Shown here in pieces: positions 50,064 to 58,057 of a DNA stretch of 64,000 nt. The notes below the pieces were generated by a model, which had not been told where the DNA came from, did no database searches, and was given only the letters and a program-made list of their open reading frames with translations. The translations under genes and the position numbers were made by a program. The stretch lies in contig NZ_VDFW01000009.1 in assembly GCF_006152065.1 (NCBI RefSeq), positions 1-64,000 of the forward strand. The letters are read 5' to 3'. This DNA comes from Amycolatopsis alkalitolerans (GTDB lineage Bacteria > Actinomycetota > Actinomycetes > Mycobacteriales > Pseudonocardiaceae). How positions within the stretch are numbered: position 1 is the first letter of the stretch; each line of letters begins with the position of its first letter.

Positions 50064-50753
50064 TCAGGCGGCTTCGGGGAGTTCTGTGTCGTGCTCGCGA
50101 CGCGTGTCGTCGACCGGGCGGCGCATCTCCTGGCGGTACCGCACGATGCCGAAAGTCGTACCCCCGATGAAGAACGCCACCGAAAGCCAGACGAGCACCG
50201 TCTTCACCCAGGGGATCACTTCCAGCAACCCGGCGCCGTAGTAGCCGAGCAGCACCAGTGTCGGCACCCACAGCAGCCCGCCGAGCGTCGTCGCGAGCAG
50301 GAACCGCCGCGGGTTCATCCGGGCGGCGCCCGCGATGAGCGGCGCCAGCGTGCGCACCCACGGGATCCACCGCGCGGCCACGACGGCGAAGAACCCCCTG
50401 CGGTCGAGGAACGCGCGCGCCCGCTCGAGGTTGGCTCTGTTCAGCACGCGCCCGCCGCGGCGGGCGATGAACCGGGTGCCCGTATGCCTGCCTATGTAGT
50501 ACCCGGCCTGGTTCCCGACGACGGCGACCACCAGCGCGGCCACCGACAGCAGCCAGGCGTTGGCGTCGGCGCCGTGCGAGGCCAGCACGACCCCGGCGGC
50601 GAACAGCAGCGAATCGCCCGGGAGGAACAGGCCGACGATCAGCGCGCATTCCACGAACACGAAACTGAGCACGATCACCCAGACCAGCACCGGGCCCGCG
50701 GTGTCCAGCCAGCTGACACCAAGGCCTGACGAGGCGGCGTTCACGACACTCAC
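50064..50753 (-). CDS. DedA-family membrane protein
   Basis: A 229-aa DedA/VTT-domain protein with several membrane helices. Marks are VIVLSFVFVECALIVGLFLPGDSLLFAAGVV (the E-x-x-x-x-x-x-x-P-G-E/D region), GNQAGYYIGRHTG and FFAVVAARWIPWVRTLAPLIAGAARM (the F/R-x-x-P-x-x-R motif). DedA proteins are thought to move phospholipid carriers or undecaprenyl phosphate. GTG 50753 is chosen because a TAGGCT -10-like hexamer lies seven bases before it; a start at 50819 is possible. A second DedA gene is at 56994. Confidence 0.87.
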   Translation of the reverse strand: MSVVNAASSGLGVSWLDTAGPVLVWVIVLSFVFVECALIVGLFLPGDSLLFAAGVVLASHGADANAWLLSVAALVVAVVGNQAGYYIGRHTGTRFIARRGGRVLNRANLERARAFLDRRGFFAVVAARWIPWVRTLAPLIAGAARMNPRRFLLATTLGGLLWVPTLVLLGYYGAGLLEVIPWVKTVLVWLSVAFFIGGTTFGIVRYRQEMRRPVDDTRREHDTELPEAA

Positions 50754-50844
50754 CCGCCGAAGCCTACGTGGCGAACGCAAGCCGCGGTCAGCCGAAGGGG
50801 TATTCGCCGTATCCGTCAACCACTCGGAGCCCTCGAACGGGTGC

Positions 50845-51666
50845 TCACATCTGCGGCAGCGACTCGCCTTGAACGGCCTCGACGTCGATTTCGATCTTCA
50901 CCGTGGTGCCGATCGCGGCGACCCCGGCCCGGACCATCGCGTTGTAGTTGATCGCGAACTCGTTCCGGTGCAACTGGGTCTCGGCGTGGAACGCGGCGCG
51001 CACGCCGCCCCACGGGTCCGGGCCCCAGCCGCCGTAGGTCAGGTCCAGCTCGACCGGCCGCCGCTCACCGTGCAGGGTGAGCTCGCCCGCCAGCGTCCAC
51101 GTGTCCGCGCCGCGCTGGCGCAGGCCCGTGCTGGCGAAGCTGATCGTCGGGAAGGTGTCGACGTCCAGGAAGTCCGGCGAGCGGAGGTGGTCGTCCCGCA
51201 TCTTGATCCCGCTGTCGAGGCTCGCGGCCTTGATCTCGGCCGCGACCGAGGACTGCTCGACCGGCCTTCCGATCACGATCCGGCCGTTGACCTCGCTGAA
51301 CCGGGCCCGGATGCTCGCGATGCCCAGATGCCGCGCGGTCGCGACGACCGTGGTGTGCACCGGGTCGATCGTCCACGGCCCCGGCGGCGGCGGTTCGACC
51401 GAACCGGCCACCGGCTGCAGCGGGATCTCCCCGAGGGAGCCGGTGCCGTCCGAGCCGATCTGCGCCGTACGGGCGACCGGGTTGTACCCGGCCGCGGTGA
51501 GCACGGCGGTGTAGACCCCGGGGGGCAGTGGCTGAGTGTCCACCGCCCCCTTCGCGTCCGAGACCGCGCGAGCCACCTGGTGGCCGGACATGTCGGTCAC
51601 GGTGAGCACCGTGCCCTCGACCGCCCAGCCTTCGGCGGTCTGGATCCGCGCGTTCAGGCCCGTCAT
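50845..51666 (-). CDS. Transthyretin-like repeat fused to a YceI domain
   Basis: A 273-aa two-domain protein. Residues 1-85 are a carboxypeptidase-regulatory/transthyretin-like beta sandwich (VEGTVLTVTDMSGHQVARAV, LPPGVYTAVLTAAGY). Residues 95-270 are a YceI lipocalin-like domain (GPWTIDPVHTTVVATARHLG, ARFSEVNGRIVIG, DDHLRSPDFLDVDTFPTISF, LTLHGERRPVELDLTYGGWG). YceI proteins bind isoprenoid or fatty ligands and are normally exported, yet no signal peptide is seen. The first domain continues the repeats ending the upstream MFS gene, with which it overlaps (ATGA). Confidence 0.9.
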   Translation of the reverse strand: MTGLNARIQTAEGWAVEGTVLTVTDMSGHQVARAVSDAKGAVDTQPLPPGVYTAVLTAAGYNPVARTAQIGSDGTGSLGEIPLQPVAGSVEPPPPGPWTIDPVHTTVVATARHLGIASIRARFSEVNGRIVIGRPVEQSSVAAEIKAASLDSGIKMRDDHLRSPDFLDVDTFPTISFASTGLRQRGADTWTLAGELTLHGERRPVELDLTYGGWGPDPWGGVRAAFHAETQLHRNEFAINYNAMVRAGVAAIGTTVKIEIDVEAVQGESLPQM

Positions 51667-54272
51667 GACCGCTCGCCGCCGAACTGGTCGATCACCTGCT
51701 CGTACCCGAGCCGCACGTCGTGGACCGCCTCCCCACCCGGCAGCTCGACCTGGCTCGTCGCCGGCGGGTATCCGCTGGCCACCACGGTGTAGCTGCCCTC
51801 GGGCAGATCGCTCACCAGGTACCGGCCTTCGGCGTCGGTCCTCGCCACCGCGGCCACGTTGCCGTTCCCGTCGAGCACCGTGATGCGGGCATCGGGGACC
51901 GCGCGATCGCCGTCCGTGCGGGCCGTGCCGGAGAGCACGACCGCCGAGGACAACTCGAGGTCGTGCCGCAGCACGCCGCTGTCGGGCACGGTCAGCATCT
52001 CCGCGACCGGGCGCATCCGCTCGGCACTCGCGACCAGCGTGTACGTCCCGGCGCCGACGCCGTGGAAGGTGTACGCGCCTTCCGTCGTGGTGATCGACGC
52101 GCCGGTGACCTCACCGCGCGAGTCGGTCAGGGTGACCGTCGCGCCCGCGAACGGCGTGCCCTGCCCGGCGATCCGGACGGTGCCGCTCAACTCTCCGGAA
52201 CCGACCAGCGTGAGGTCCAACTGGGCGGGGCCGTGCCCGACCACGACGCTGGAGGCCTGCGGCTGGTGGCCGCTCGCCGAAACGATCAGCACGTACGTGC
52301 CCGCGCCAGGAGCGTTGATGGTGTACGCACCGTCGCTGCCCGCCGTGCCCCGCGCGACCTGGCGGCCGCGCTGGTCGATCAGGGTCAGCGCCGCGCCGAG
52401 CACCGAGGAACCGTCCTGCCTGCGGATATGCCCGCTGATCGGCTGGCCGTCGGTGTCGACGGGGCTGCTCATCCCGGCCGTCGCCGTGGCGAACGGCGCT
52501 GTCTGCGTGGCGAGTTCGTAGTTGCCGTGCCCGTTGGTCTCACCTGGCGCCGCATGGCGGCCGGCGCCGACGAGCGCCGGTTCGGGCTCCGGCTCGGCCA
52601 GCGCCGCCTCGGCGTCGGCCCAGTTCTCCGATTCGGCGCTGGCCTCGTCCGGCAGCAGCGCCTCGCCGCCCTCCATGGCCGGGGCCGACGGGCCGGGCCT
52701 GTCCTGGAGCGGGATCTCCCGCATGAACAGCAGCACGATGGTGGCCAGCAGAGCCACGCCGGCGGCCACGTAGAACACGCCGTGCATCGAGTTGGTGAAG
52801 CCGGTCAGCACCGGGTCCTTGATGGCCGCGGGCAGGCTGTGCAAACCGCTCGTGTTCGACTGCAACTGGTTCAGCGCGCCGGCGTTGAACCCGGCCGGCA
52901 GGTGGCCGCCGAAGGCGTCCGAGATCCTGGTCGGCAGCAGGTTGAACAGGATCGTCAGGAAGACCGCGACACCCAGCGTGCCGCCCATCTGGCGGAAGAA
53001 CGTCGCGGACGCGGTGGACACACCCATGTCACTGCGCGGACCGGCGTTCTGCGCAGCGATGATCAGCGTCTGCATACAGCCACCGAGGCCGAGGCCGATG
53101 ACCAGCGTGTACACGAGCGGCTGCCACGCCGGGCTGTCGAAGTGCACCTGCGCGAAGAGCACCGTGCCAGCCGCGATGACGAACGTGCCGACGATCGGCA
53201 GGATCTTGTACCGGCCGGTCTTCGCGGTGATCTGGCCCGAGATCTGCGAGCCGATCATGATGCCCAGCACCAGTGGCAGCATCAGCAGGCCGGCCTCGGT
53301 CGGCGAGTAGCCGCGGACCACCTGGTAGTACTGCGGCACCATGGTGATGCTGCCGAACATCGCGACACCGACGATCGTGCCGGCGATGATGACCAGGCTG
53401 AACGTCGAGTTCTTGAACAACCGCAACGGGATGAGCGCCGCGTCCTTCATGACGTACTCGACGAAGATGAACAGGATCACGCCGAACGCCGCGACCGCGT
53501 AGCAGATCACCGACCGGGTCGAGCCCCAGCCCCAGGTGCGGCCCTGCTCCGCGACCAGCAGCAGCGGCACGACGGCCACCGCGAGCGAGAGCGCGCCCCA
53601 CCAGTCGATCTTCTGCGGCTGCTTGAGGTGCGGGACGTTGAGCACCCTGAACACGACGAACAGGGCGACGATGCCGATCGGCACGTTGATCAGGAAGACC
53701 CAGCGCCAGCCGTGCAGCCCGCCGAGGGTGGTCAGGCCGGAGAAGAACCCGCCGAGCACCGGGCCGAGGACGGTCGCCGAACCGAAGACCATCATGAAGT
53801 AGCCCTGGTACTTCACCCGCTCACGCGGGGGCACGATGTCACCGATGATCGTCATGGCCAGCGACATCAGGCCACCGGCGCCAAGGCCCTGGAACGCCCG
53901 GAAGGCCGCCAGCTCGTACATCGAGGTGGCGAACGTACAGGCGGCCGAACCGATCACGAAGATCGCGATCGCGGCCAGGAAGAACGGTTTGCGCCCGTAG
54001 ATGTCGGACAGCTTGCCGTACAGCGGGGTCGCGATCGTCGCGGTGATCAGGTACGCCGTGGTGGCCCAGGCCTGCTCGCTGAACCCGTTCAGGTCGTTCG
54101 CGATCTTGACGATCGCCACGCTGACGATGTTCTGGTCGAGCGCGGCGAGGAACATGCCCAGCATCAGGCCCGACAGCACGGTCATGATCTGCCGGTGTGA
54201 CAGCCGCGGCATCTCCGCCACCGGCGCGGCTCCCCCCGCCGCCGCCGCGGGTTGTCTGGTGGAACTCGTCAT
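51663..54272 (-). CDS. DHA2-type MFS drug exporter with C-terminal transthyretin-like repeats
   Basis: An 869-aa fusion. About residues 25-520 form a 14-helix EmrB/QacA-type exporter (MLGMFLAALDQNIVSVAIVK, ITATIATPLYGKLSDIYGRK, GWRWVFLINVPIGIVAL). After a Glu/Pro-rich linker come three carboxypeptidase-regulatory/transthyretin-like repeats of about 75-80 residues (ISGHIRRQDGSSVLGAALTL; LSGTVRIAGQGTPFAGATVT; LSGTARTDGDRAVPDARITV), each ending G-x-Y-x-x-x-A/V-S/A-G. In a 14-helix exporter these would lie in the cytoplasm, which is unusual for such domains. It lies between MarR (3 bases away) and the YceI fusion gene, forming an operon. Confidence 0.93.
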   Translation of the reverse strand: MTSSTRQPAAAAGGAAPVAEMPRLSHRQIMTVLSGLMLGMFLAALDQNIVSVAIVKIANDLNGFSEQAWATTAYLITATIATPLYGKLSDIYGRKPFFLAAIAIFVIGSAACTFATSMYELAAFRAFQGLGAGGLMSLAMTIIGDIVPPRERVKYQGYFMMVFGSATVLGPVLGGFFSGLTTLGGLHGWRWVFLINVPIGIVALFVVFRVLNVPHLKQPQKIDWWGALSLAVAVVPLLLVAEQGRTWGWGSTRSVICYAVAAFGVILFIFVEYVMKDAALIPLRLFKNSTFSLVIIAGTIVGVAMFGSITMVPQYYQVVRGYSPTEAGLLMLPLVLGIMIGSQISGQITAKTGRYKILPIVGTFVIAAGTVLFAQVHFDSPAWQPLVYTLVIGLGLGGCMQTLIIAAQNAGPRSDMGVSTASATFFRQMGGTLGVAVFLTILFNLLPTRISDAFGGHLPAGFNAGALNQLQSNTSGLHSLPAAIKDPVLTGFTNSMHGVFYVAAGVALLATIVLLFMREIPLQDRPGPSAPAMEGGEALLPDEASAESENWADAEAALAEPEPEPALVGAGRHAAPGETNGHGNYELATQTAPFATATAGMSSPVDTDGQPISGHIRRQDGSSVLGAALTLIDQRGRQVARGTAGSDGAYTINAPGAGTYVLIVSASGHQPQASSVVVGHGPAQLDLTLVGSGELSGTVRIAGQGTPFAGATVTLTDSRGEVTGASITTTEGAYTFHGVGAGTYTLVASAERMRPVAEMLTVPDSGVLRHDLELSSAVVLSGTARTDGDRAVPDARITVLDGNGNVAAVARTDAEGRYLVSDLPEGSYTVVASGYPPATSQVELPGGEAVHDVRLGYEQVIDQFGGERS

Positions 54273-54275
54273 GCG

Positions 54276-54794
54276 TCAGGCCCCCTTTGCCTCGGCCGAC
54301 CCGTGGTCGGCCATCTGCAGAATGCTTGTCTCGATGCCGGAGTTGAGCCGGGCCAGCAGCCGGTTCAGCGTCAGCCTGTCCTCCTCCGGCCAGTCGGCCA
54401 GCACCTCGGCCAGCCATTGGTTGCGCTGCCGCCGGTTCTCCTCGAAGACCCGCAGCCCCTCGCTGGTGGGAGCGAGCAGGCACGCCCGGCCGTCCTCGGG
54501 GTCGGCCTGGCGCTCGACCAGGCCGTGCTGCACCAGGGAGCTGCTCTGCCTGCTGATCGTGGAGATCTCGGCATGCAACGACTCGGCGAGCTTGCTGGTG
54601 CGCTGCGGGCCGTCGTGGATCAGGTGGAACAGGATCGCGTAGGCGGCGCGCTCGATCCCGTCCTGCCCGTGCGTGACCACCCCGGCCTTGGCCTTGTGCA
54701 CGGCGCGCATGAAGCGGACCAACTGCATCCCCAACTCGTCCGCGAGGTCGAGTTCGCCTGCCGTGATGGCTACCTCGCGCGTGGCGGCTGCCAT
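54276..54794 (-). CDS. MarR-family regulator of the MFS operon
   Basis: A 172-aa winged-helix protein: IERAAYAILFHLIHDGPQRTSKLAESLHAEISTISRQSSSLVQHGLVERQADPEDGRACLLAP contains recognition helix and wing. ATG 54794 has AAGG eight bases upstream; ATG 54800 and GTG 54803 are alternatives. It precedes the MFS exporter by three bases and presumably represses the operon until a drug or metabolite binds. A GCAACTAGTTGC palindrome lies 32 bases upstream. Confidence 0.91.
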   Translation of the reverse strand: MAAATREVAITAGELDLADELGMQLVRFMRAVHKAKAGVVTHGQDGIERAAYAILFHLIHDGPQRTSKLAESLHAEISTISRQSSSLVQHGLVERQADPEDGRACLLAPTSEGLRVFEENRRQRNQWLAEVLADWPEEDRLTLNRLLARLNSGIETSILQMADHGSAEAKGA

Positions 54795-54825
54795 GGTCAT
54801 CACCTTCTTCGCTTAATTGGCGCCT

Positions 54826-54837
54826 GCAACTAGTTGC
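54826..54837. promoter_or_regulatory. MarR operator palindrome GCAACTAGTTGC
   Basis: A perfect 12-bp palindrome 31 bases upstream of the marR start. Related half-sites follow (CAACTGGTTG near 54857 and TAGTTGCC near 54910), so several dimers may bind across the region to the divergent F420-type gene. Confidence 0.7.
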
Positions 54838-55012
54838 CCTAAGCAAGGATGCACCTCAACTGGTTGGTTGCGCCAGTCAAATAACTCCCCATGTGTCGTA
54901 AAACACTTTAGTTGCCAAAGGCAAGTGAATTACCCTGGGTCGCTCTGTCCGGTTCGCACCGTTCACTCCCCGCGCATATCGAAACTACGCCCGGGGTACG
55001 ACAATTCCTGGC

Positions 55013-55438
55013 ATGACCGATGACGCTGCCCTGCTCGAGCTTCTCGCCGACCGCCCGTTCGGAGTGCTGGTGACCCTCAGGCGCGACGGCAGGCCCCAAC
55101 TGTCCAACGTGACCCATTTGTACGACGCCGGAACCGGCCGGATCCTGGTGTCGATCACGGACGGCAGGGCGAAGACGCGGAACCTCCGTCGCGATCCGCG
55201 CGCGACCTACCACGTGACCAGCACGGACGGCTGGTCCTACGCCGTCGCCGAGGGCACCGCCGAACTCTCAGCCGTCGCGCGGGATCCGCACGACGAAGCG
55301 GTCGAGGAACTCATCGACCTCTACCGCAAGGTCGCCGGCGAGCATCCGGACTGGGACGAATACCGCGCCGCGATGGTGACCGACAAACGGCTCGTACTGC
55401 GCATACCGGTCGACCGGATCATCGGGATGACACGCTGA
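55013..55438 (+). CDS. PPOX-class F420-dependent oxidoreductase
   Basis: A 141-aa split-barrel flavin/deazaflavin-binding protein: LLELLADRPFGVLVTLRRDGRPQLSNVTHLYD (first strand pair), RILVSITDGRAKTRNLRRDPRATYHV (the K-x-x-N-x-x-x-D-P pattern for cofactor phosphate) and a helix VEELIDLYRKVAGEHPDWDEYRAAM. The family includes F420H2-dependent reductases of actinobacteria. An ACAATT -10-like element lies shortly upstream. It is divergent from marR and may share its control. Confidence 0.9.
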   Translation: MTDDAALLELLADRPFGVLVTLRRDGRPQLSNVTHLYDAGTGRILVSITDGRAKTRNLRRDPRATYHVTSTDGWSYAVAEGTAELSAVARDPHDEAVEELIDLYRKVAGEHPDWDEYRAAMVTDKRLVLRIPVDRIIGMTR

Positions 55439-55494
55439 TCAAATTCGGAAAACTTGTTCCGCAGTGTGGAGAAGACAGCCTTACGATATGAGCC

Positions 55495-56886
55495 ATGGGC
55501 AATGACGCACTGCTGACCAAGCTCCGGAAAGCGGCCGGCGACGAAGCCGTCCTGACCGACCCCGACGTGATCGACAGCTACTCGCGCGACATGATGCCGC
55601 TGGCCCCGTCCGGCCGGCCACTGGCGGTGGTGAAGCCCTCCGAGGTCGAACAGGTCCAGGCGATCGTGCGAGCGTGCGCCGAGGCGAAGGTGCCGATCGT
55701 CCCGCGCGGCGCCGGCAGCGGGCTGTCCGGTGCCGCGAACGCCATCGACGGCTGCGTGATGCTCGTGATGACGAAGTTCGACCAGGTGCTGGAGATCGAC
55801 GCCGGTAACCGGCTCGCGGTCGTGCAGCCCGGCGTGGTGAACCTCGACTTCCGCAACGCGGTCGAGAAGCATGGCCTGTTCTATCCGCCCGACCCGTCGA
55901 GCTACGACTGGTGCACGATCGGCGGCAACCTGTCGACGAACGCCGGCGGGCTGTGCTGTGTGAAGTACGGGGTCACCACGGATTCCGTGCTGGGGCTGGA
56001 AGTCGTACTCGCCGACGGCTCGCTGCTCAGGACAGGGCGGCGCACCGTGAAGGGCGTGGCCGGCTACGATCTGACCAAGCTCTTCATCGGCAGCGAGGGC
56101 ACGCTCGGCGTCATCACGAAGGCGACCGTCGCGCTGCGCCCGCTGCCGCAGGCACCCGCCACGCTCGTCGCCGGGTTCGATCACACGGACAAGGCGGGCG
56201 AGGCCGTCGCCCGGATCGTCCGCGAGGGACTTGTGCCCTCGCTGATGGAGATCATGGACGCGAGTTCCATCAAGGCGGCCGAGCACCATCTCAACACCGA
56301 CCTCGGCGCGGGCTCGGACTGCCAGGCGCTGCTGCTGTGCCAGTCGGACTCCGGTGCCGAGGTGGCCAGGCGCGAACTCGCCGCGATCGAGCAGATCTGT
56401 TCCGACTGCGAGGCGACGATGACCTACGCGACCGAGGACCTGGCCGAGGGCAAGATGCTGCTACAGGCCAGGCGGGTCGTGCTCACCGCGCTGGAGGAGT
56501 ACGGCGTGTGGCTGACCGACGACGTGTCCGTCCCGCGGACCCGGATCGCCGAGCTCATCCAGGGTTGCGAGCGGATCAGCGACGAGGTCGGCCTGCGGAT
56601 CGCCGTCGTCGGGCACGCCGGCGACGGGAACATGCACCCGACGATCGTCTACCAAGCGGGGAACGAGGACGAGTTCGCGCGCGCCCGCACGGCTTTCGAC
56701 GCGATCCTCGACGTGGGCCTGTCGCTGGGCGGCACGGTCACGGGTGAGCACGGGGTCGGGAAGATCAAGAAGGACTGGCTCGCGCGCGAGATCGGCCCCG
56801 TCGGGATCCGGGTGCACCGGCAGATCAAGCAGGCGCTGGATCCGGACAACGTGTTCAACCCGGGCTCGATGTTCTCGATGACCTGA
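55495..56886 (+). CDS. FAD-linked oxidase, GlcD/D-lactate dehydrogenase type
   Basis: A 463-aa FAD-binding oxidoreductase. The PP-loop and FAD-binding part is VPIVPRGAGSGLSGAANAID, then YPPDPSSYDWCTIGGNLSTNAGGLCCVKYG and GVAGYDLTKLFIGSEGTLGVIT. The C-terminal domain has VVGHAGDGNMHPTI (His ligands of the GlcD/DLD type) and GEHGVGKIKKDWL, ending DPDNVFNPGSMF. It oxidises a 2-hydroxy acid such as glycolate or D-lactate; the exact substrate is not clear. No GlcE or GlcF partner is adjacent. The PIN-domain relic begins directly after its stop. Confidence 0.93.
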   Translation: MGNDALLTKLRKAAGDEAVLTDPDVIDSYSRDMMPLAPSGRPLAVVKPSEVEQVQAIVRACAEAKVPIVPRGAGSGLSGAANAIDGCVMLVMTKFDQVLEIDAGNRLAVVQPGVVNLDFRNAVEKHGLFYPPDPSSYDWCTIGGNLSTNAGGLCCVKYGVTTDSVLGLEVVLADGSLLRTGRRTVKGVAGYDLTKLFIGSEGTLGVITKATVALRPLPQAPATLVAGFDHTDKAGEAVARIVREGLVPSLMEIMDASSIKAAEHHLNTDLGAGSDCQALLLCQSDSGAEVARRELAAIEQICSDCEATMTYATEDLAEGKMLLQARRVVLTALEEYGVWLTDDVSVPRTRIAELIQGCERISDEVGLRIAVVGHAGDGNMHPTIVYQAGNEDEFARARTAFDAILDVGLSLGGTVTGEHGVGKIKKDWLAREIGPVGIRVHRQIKQALDPDNVFNPGSMFSMT

Positions 56887-56888
56887 GG

Positions 56889-56960
56889 TACTATCTCGAC
56901 ACGGCCGCGCTGGTGAAGCTGATCCGCGCGGAACCGGAAAGCGGCGCGCTGACGGACTGC
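56889..56960 (+). pseudogene. N-terminal fragment of a PIN-domain (VapC-like) toxin
   Basis: The frame from 56889 reads YYLDTAALVKLIRAEPESGA followed by LTDC, matching the start of VapC toxins (M-x-Y-L-D-T-S-A-L-V-K-L-x-x-x-E-x-E-S-x-A-L), including the first catalytic Asp. No start codon remains and sequence beyond is unrelated; no antitoxin is adjacent. It is a truncated relic between the FAD-oxidase stop and the convergent DedA gene. Confidence 0.65.
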
Positions 56961-56993
56961 CGACGCGGAGCCCCGGGGCCTGAGCCGGGACGG

Positions 56994-57698
56994 TCAGTGA
57001 TCGATCCGGGGGATCTGCTGGGTGACCTCCGGATCGGTCTCGGCCACGGCGCCGTTCTTGCGCTCGCGGCGCCTGCGGGCCCATTCGACGACCAGCGGCA
57101 CCACCGACACCAGCACGATCAGGACGAAGATCGCCTCGATGTTGTTCTTGATGAACGAGATGTTGCCGAGCAGGTGGCCGAGCGCGGTGATGCCGGCGGC
57201 CCAGGCGATACCGCCGATGATCGTGTAGGTGAAGTACTTCTTCGCGTCCATCCGGCCGACCCCGGCGATCCACGTGATGAACGTGCGCACGAAGGGCACG
57301 AACCGCGCCAGCACGACCGCCTTCGGGCCGTGCTTTTCCAGGAACGCGTGCGTCTTGTCGACGTACTCCTGCTTGAAGAACCGCGAGTCCGGCCGGTTGA
57401 ACAGCGCCGGGCCCGCCTTGTACCCGATGAGGTATCCGACCGCGTTGCCGAGCAGCGCCGCGACCGTCACCAGCAGGCAGACGAGCCACAGCGGGGCATG
57501 GATCGCGCCCTGCGCCACGAACAGGCCGGCGGTGAACAGCATCGAGTCACCGGGCAGGACCGGGAAGATGCTGCTTTCGATGAAGATGACCAGGCACAGC
57601 CCGACGATCACGTACGCGCCGAACTGGGTCAGCAGGTACTCCGGGTTGAGCCAGTTGGGCATCAAGGCGAGTGTGGTCGTCGTCGCGGCGAGGTACAC
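56994..57698 (-). CDS. DedA-family membrane protein
   Basis: A 234-aa DedA/VTT protein: YVIVGLCLVIFIESSIFPVLPGDSMLFTAGLF (E-x-x-x-x-x-x-x-P-G-D), GNAVGYLIGYKAGPALF, KAVVLARFVPFVRTFITWIAGVGRMDAKKY (the R-F-x-P-x-x-R-T motif) and two further helices, then a basic tail. It is about as long as E. coli DedA-family proteins. Start is GTG 57698, with TACCGT eight bases before it, or ATG 57662. It differs clearly from the DedA protein at 50064. Confidence 0.93.
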   Translation of the reverse strand: MYLAATTTTLALMPNWLNPEYLLTQFGAYVIVGLCLVIFIESSIFPVLPGDSMLFTAGLFVAQGAIHAPLWLVCLLVTVAALLGNAVGYLIGYKAGPALFNRPDSRFFKQEYVDKTHAFLEKHGPKAVVLARFVPFVRTFITWIAGVGRMDAKKYFTYTIIGGIAWAAGITALGHLLGNISFIKNNIEAIFVLIVLVSVVPLVVEWARRRRERKNGAVAETDPEVTQQIPRIDH

Positions 57699-57741
57699 AG
57701 CACAAAACGGTACAGGGTGACCCTGTGTGGTTTCAGCGACC

Positions 57742-58047
57742 TCACAGCAGCGTGATGAGCCCGATCACCGCGCCGGTCGCGAGCCCGAGGAGCACCGCGA
57801 GCAGCAGGATCCAGTAGGCGGGCAGCGGTCCGGACGGCAGCTTCGCCTGGACCTCCCGGTGGCGCACGGCCGGGGGCTCGAGCGCGGCCCTCTCGCGGGC
57901 CAGCGCGCCGTCGCCGGTGCCCGACAGCAGGCCGTACTGGGCCGGAAGGCTGGGCGAGGGTTCCGGCGTGGTGCCCGGCGGAGCATTCCGCGCCTGCGCA
58001 CGCAACGCCTCGGCCAGGAGGCGCTCCGGGTCCTGAAGCTCGCTCAC
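57742..58047 (-). CDS. Small hypothetical protein with C-terminal membrane helix
   Basis: A 101-aa protein. The N-terminal 75 residues are polar and Pro-rich (SELQDPERLLAEALRAQARN, then APPGTTPEPSPSLPAQYGLL); the C-terminal PAYWILLLAVLLGLATGAVIGLITLL is a single membrane helix, so it is probably tail-anchored. I do not recognise a family. GTG 58047 follows a TAAGCT -10-like hexamer by seven bases (leaderless). It lies 10 bases after nagA on the same strand and may be cotranscribed with it. Confidence 0.78.
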   Translation of the reverse strand: MSELQDPERLLAEALRAQARNAPPGTTPEPSPSLPAQYGLLSGTGDGALARERAALEPPAVRHREVQAKLPSGPLPAYWILLLAVLLGLATGAVIGLITLL

Positions 58048-58057
58048 CCTCTTCAGC

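Noticed and set aside
51720-54200. Plus-strand open frame of 826 codons opposite the MFS gene
   Set aside because: Shadow of the real exporter; no start signal and unnatural composition.
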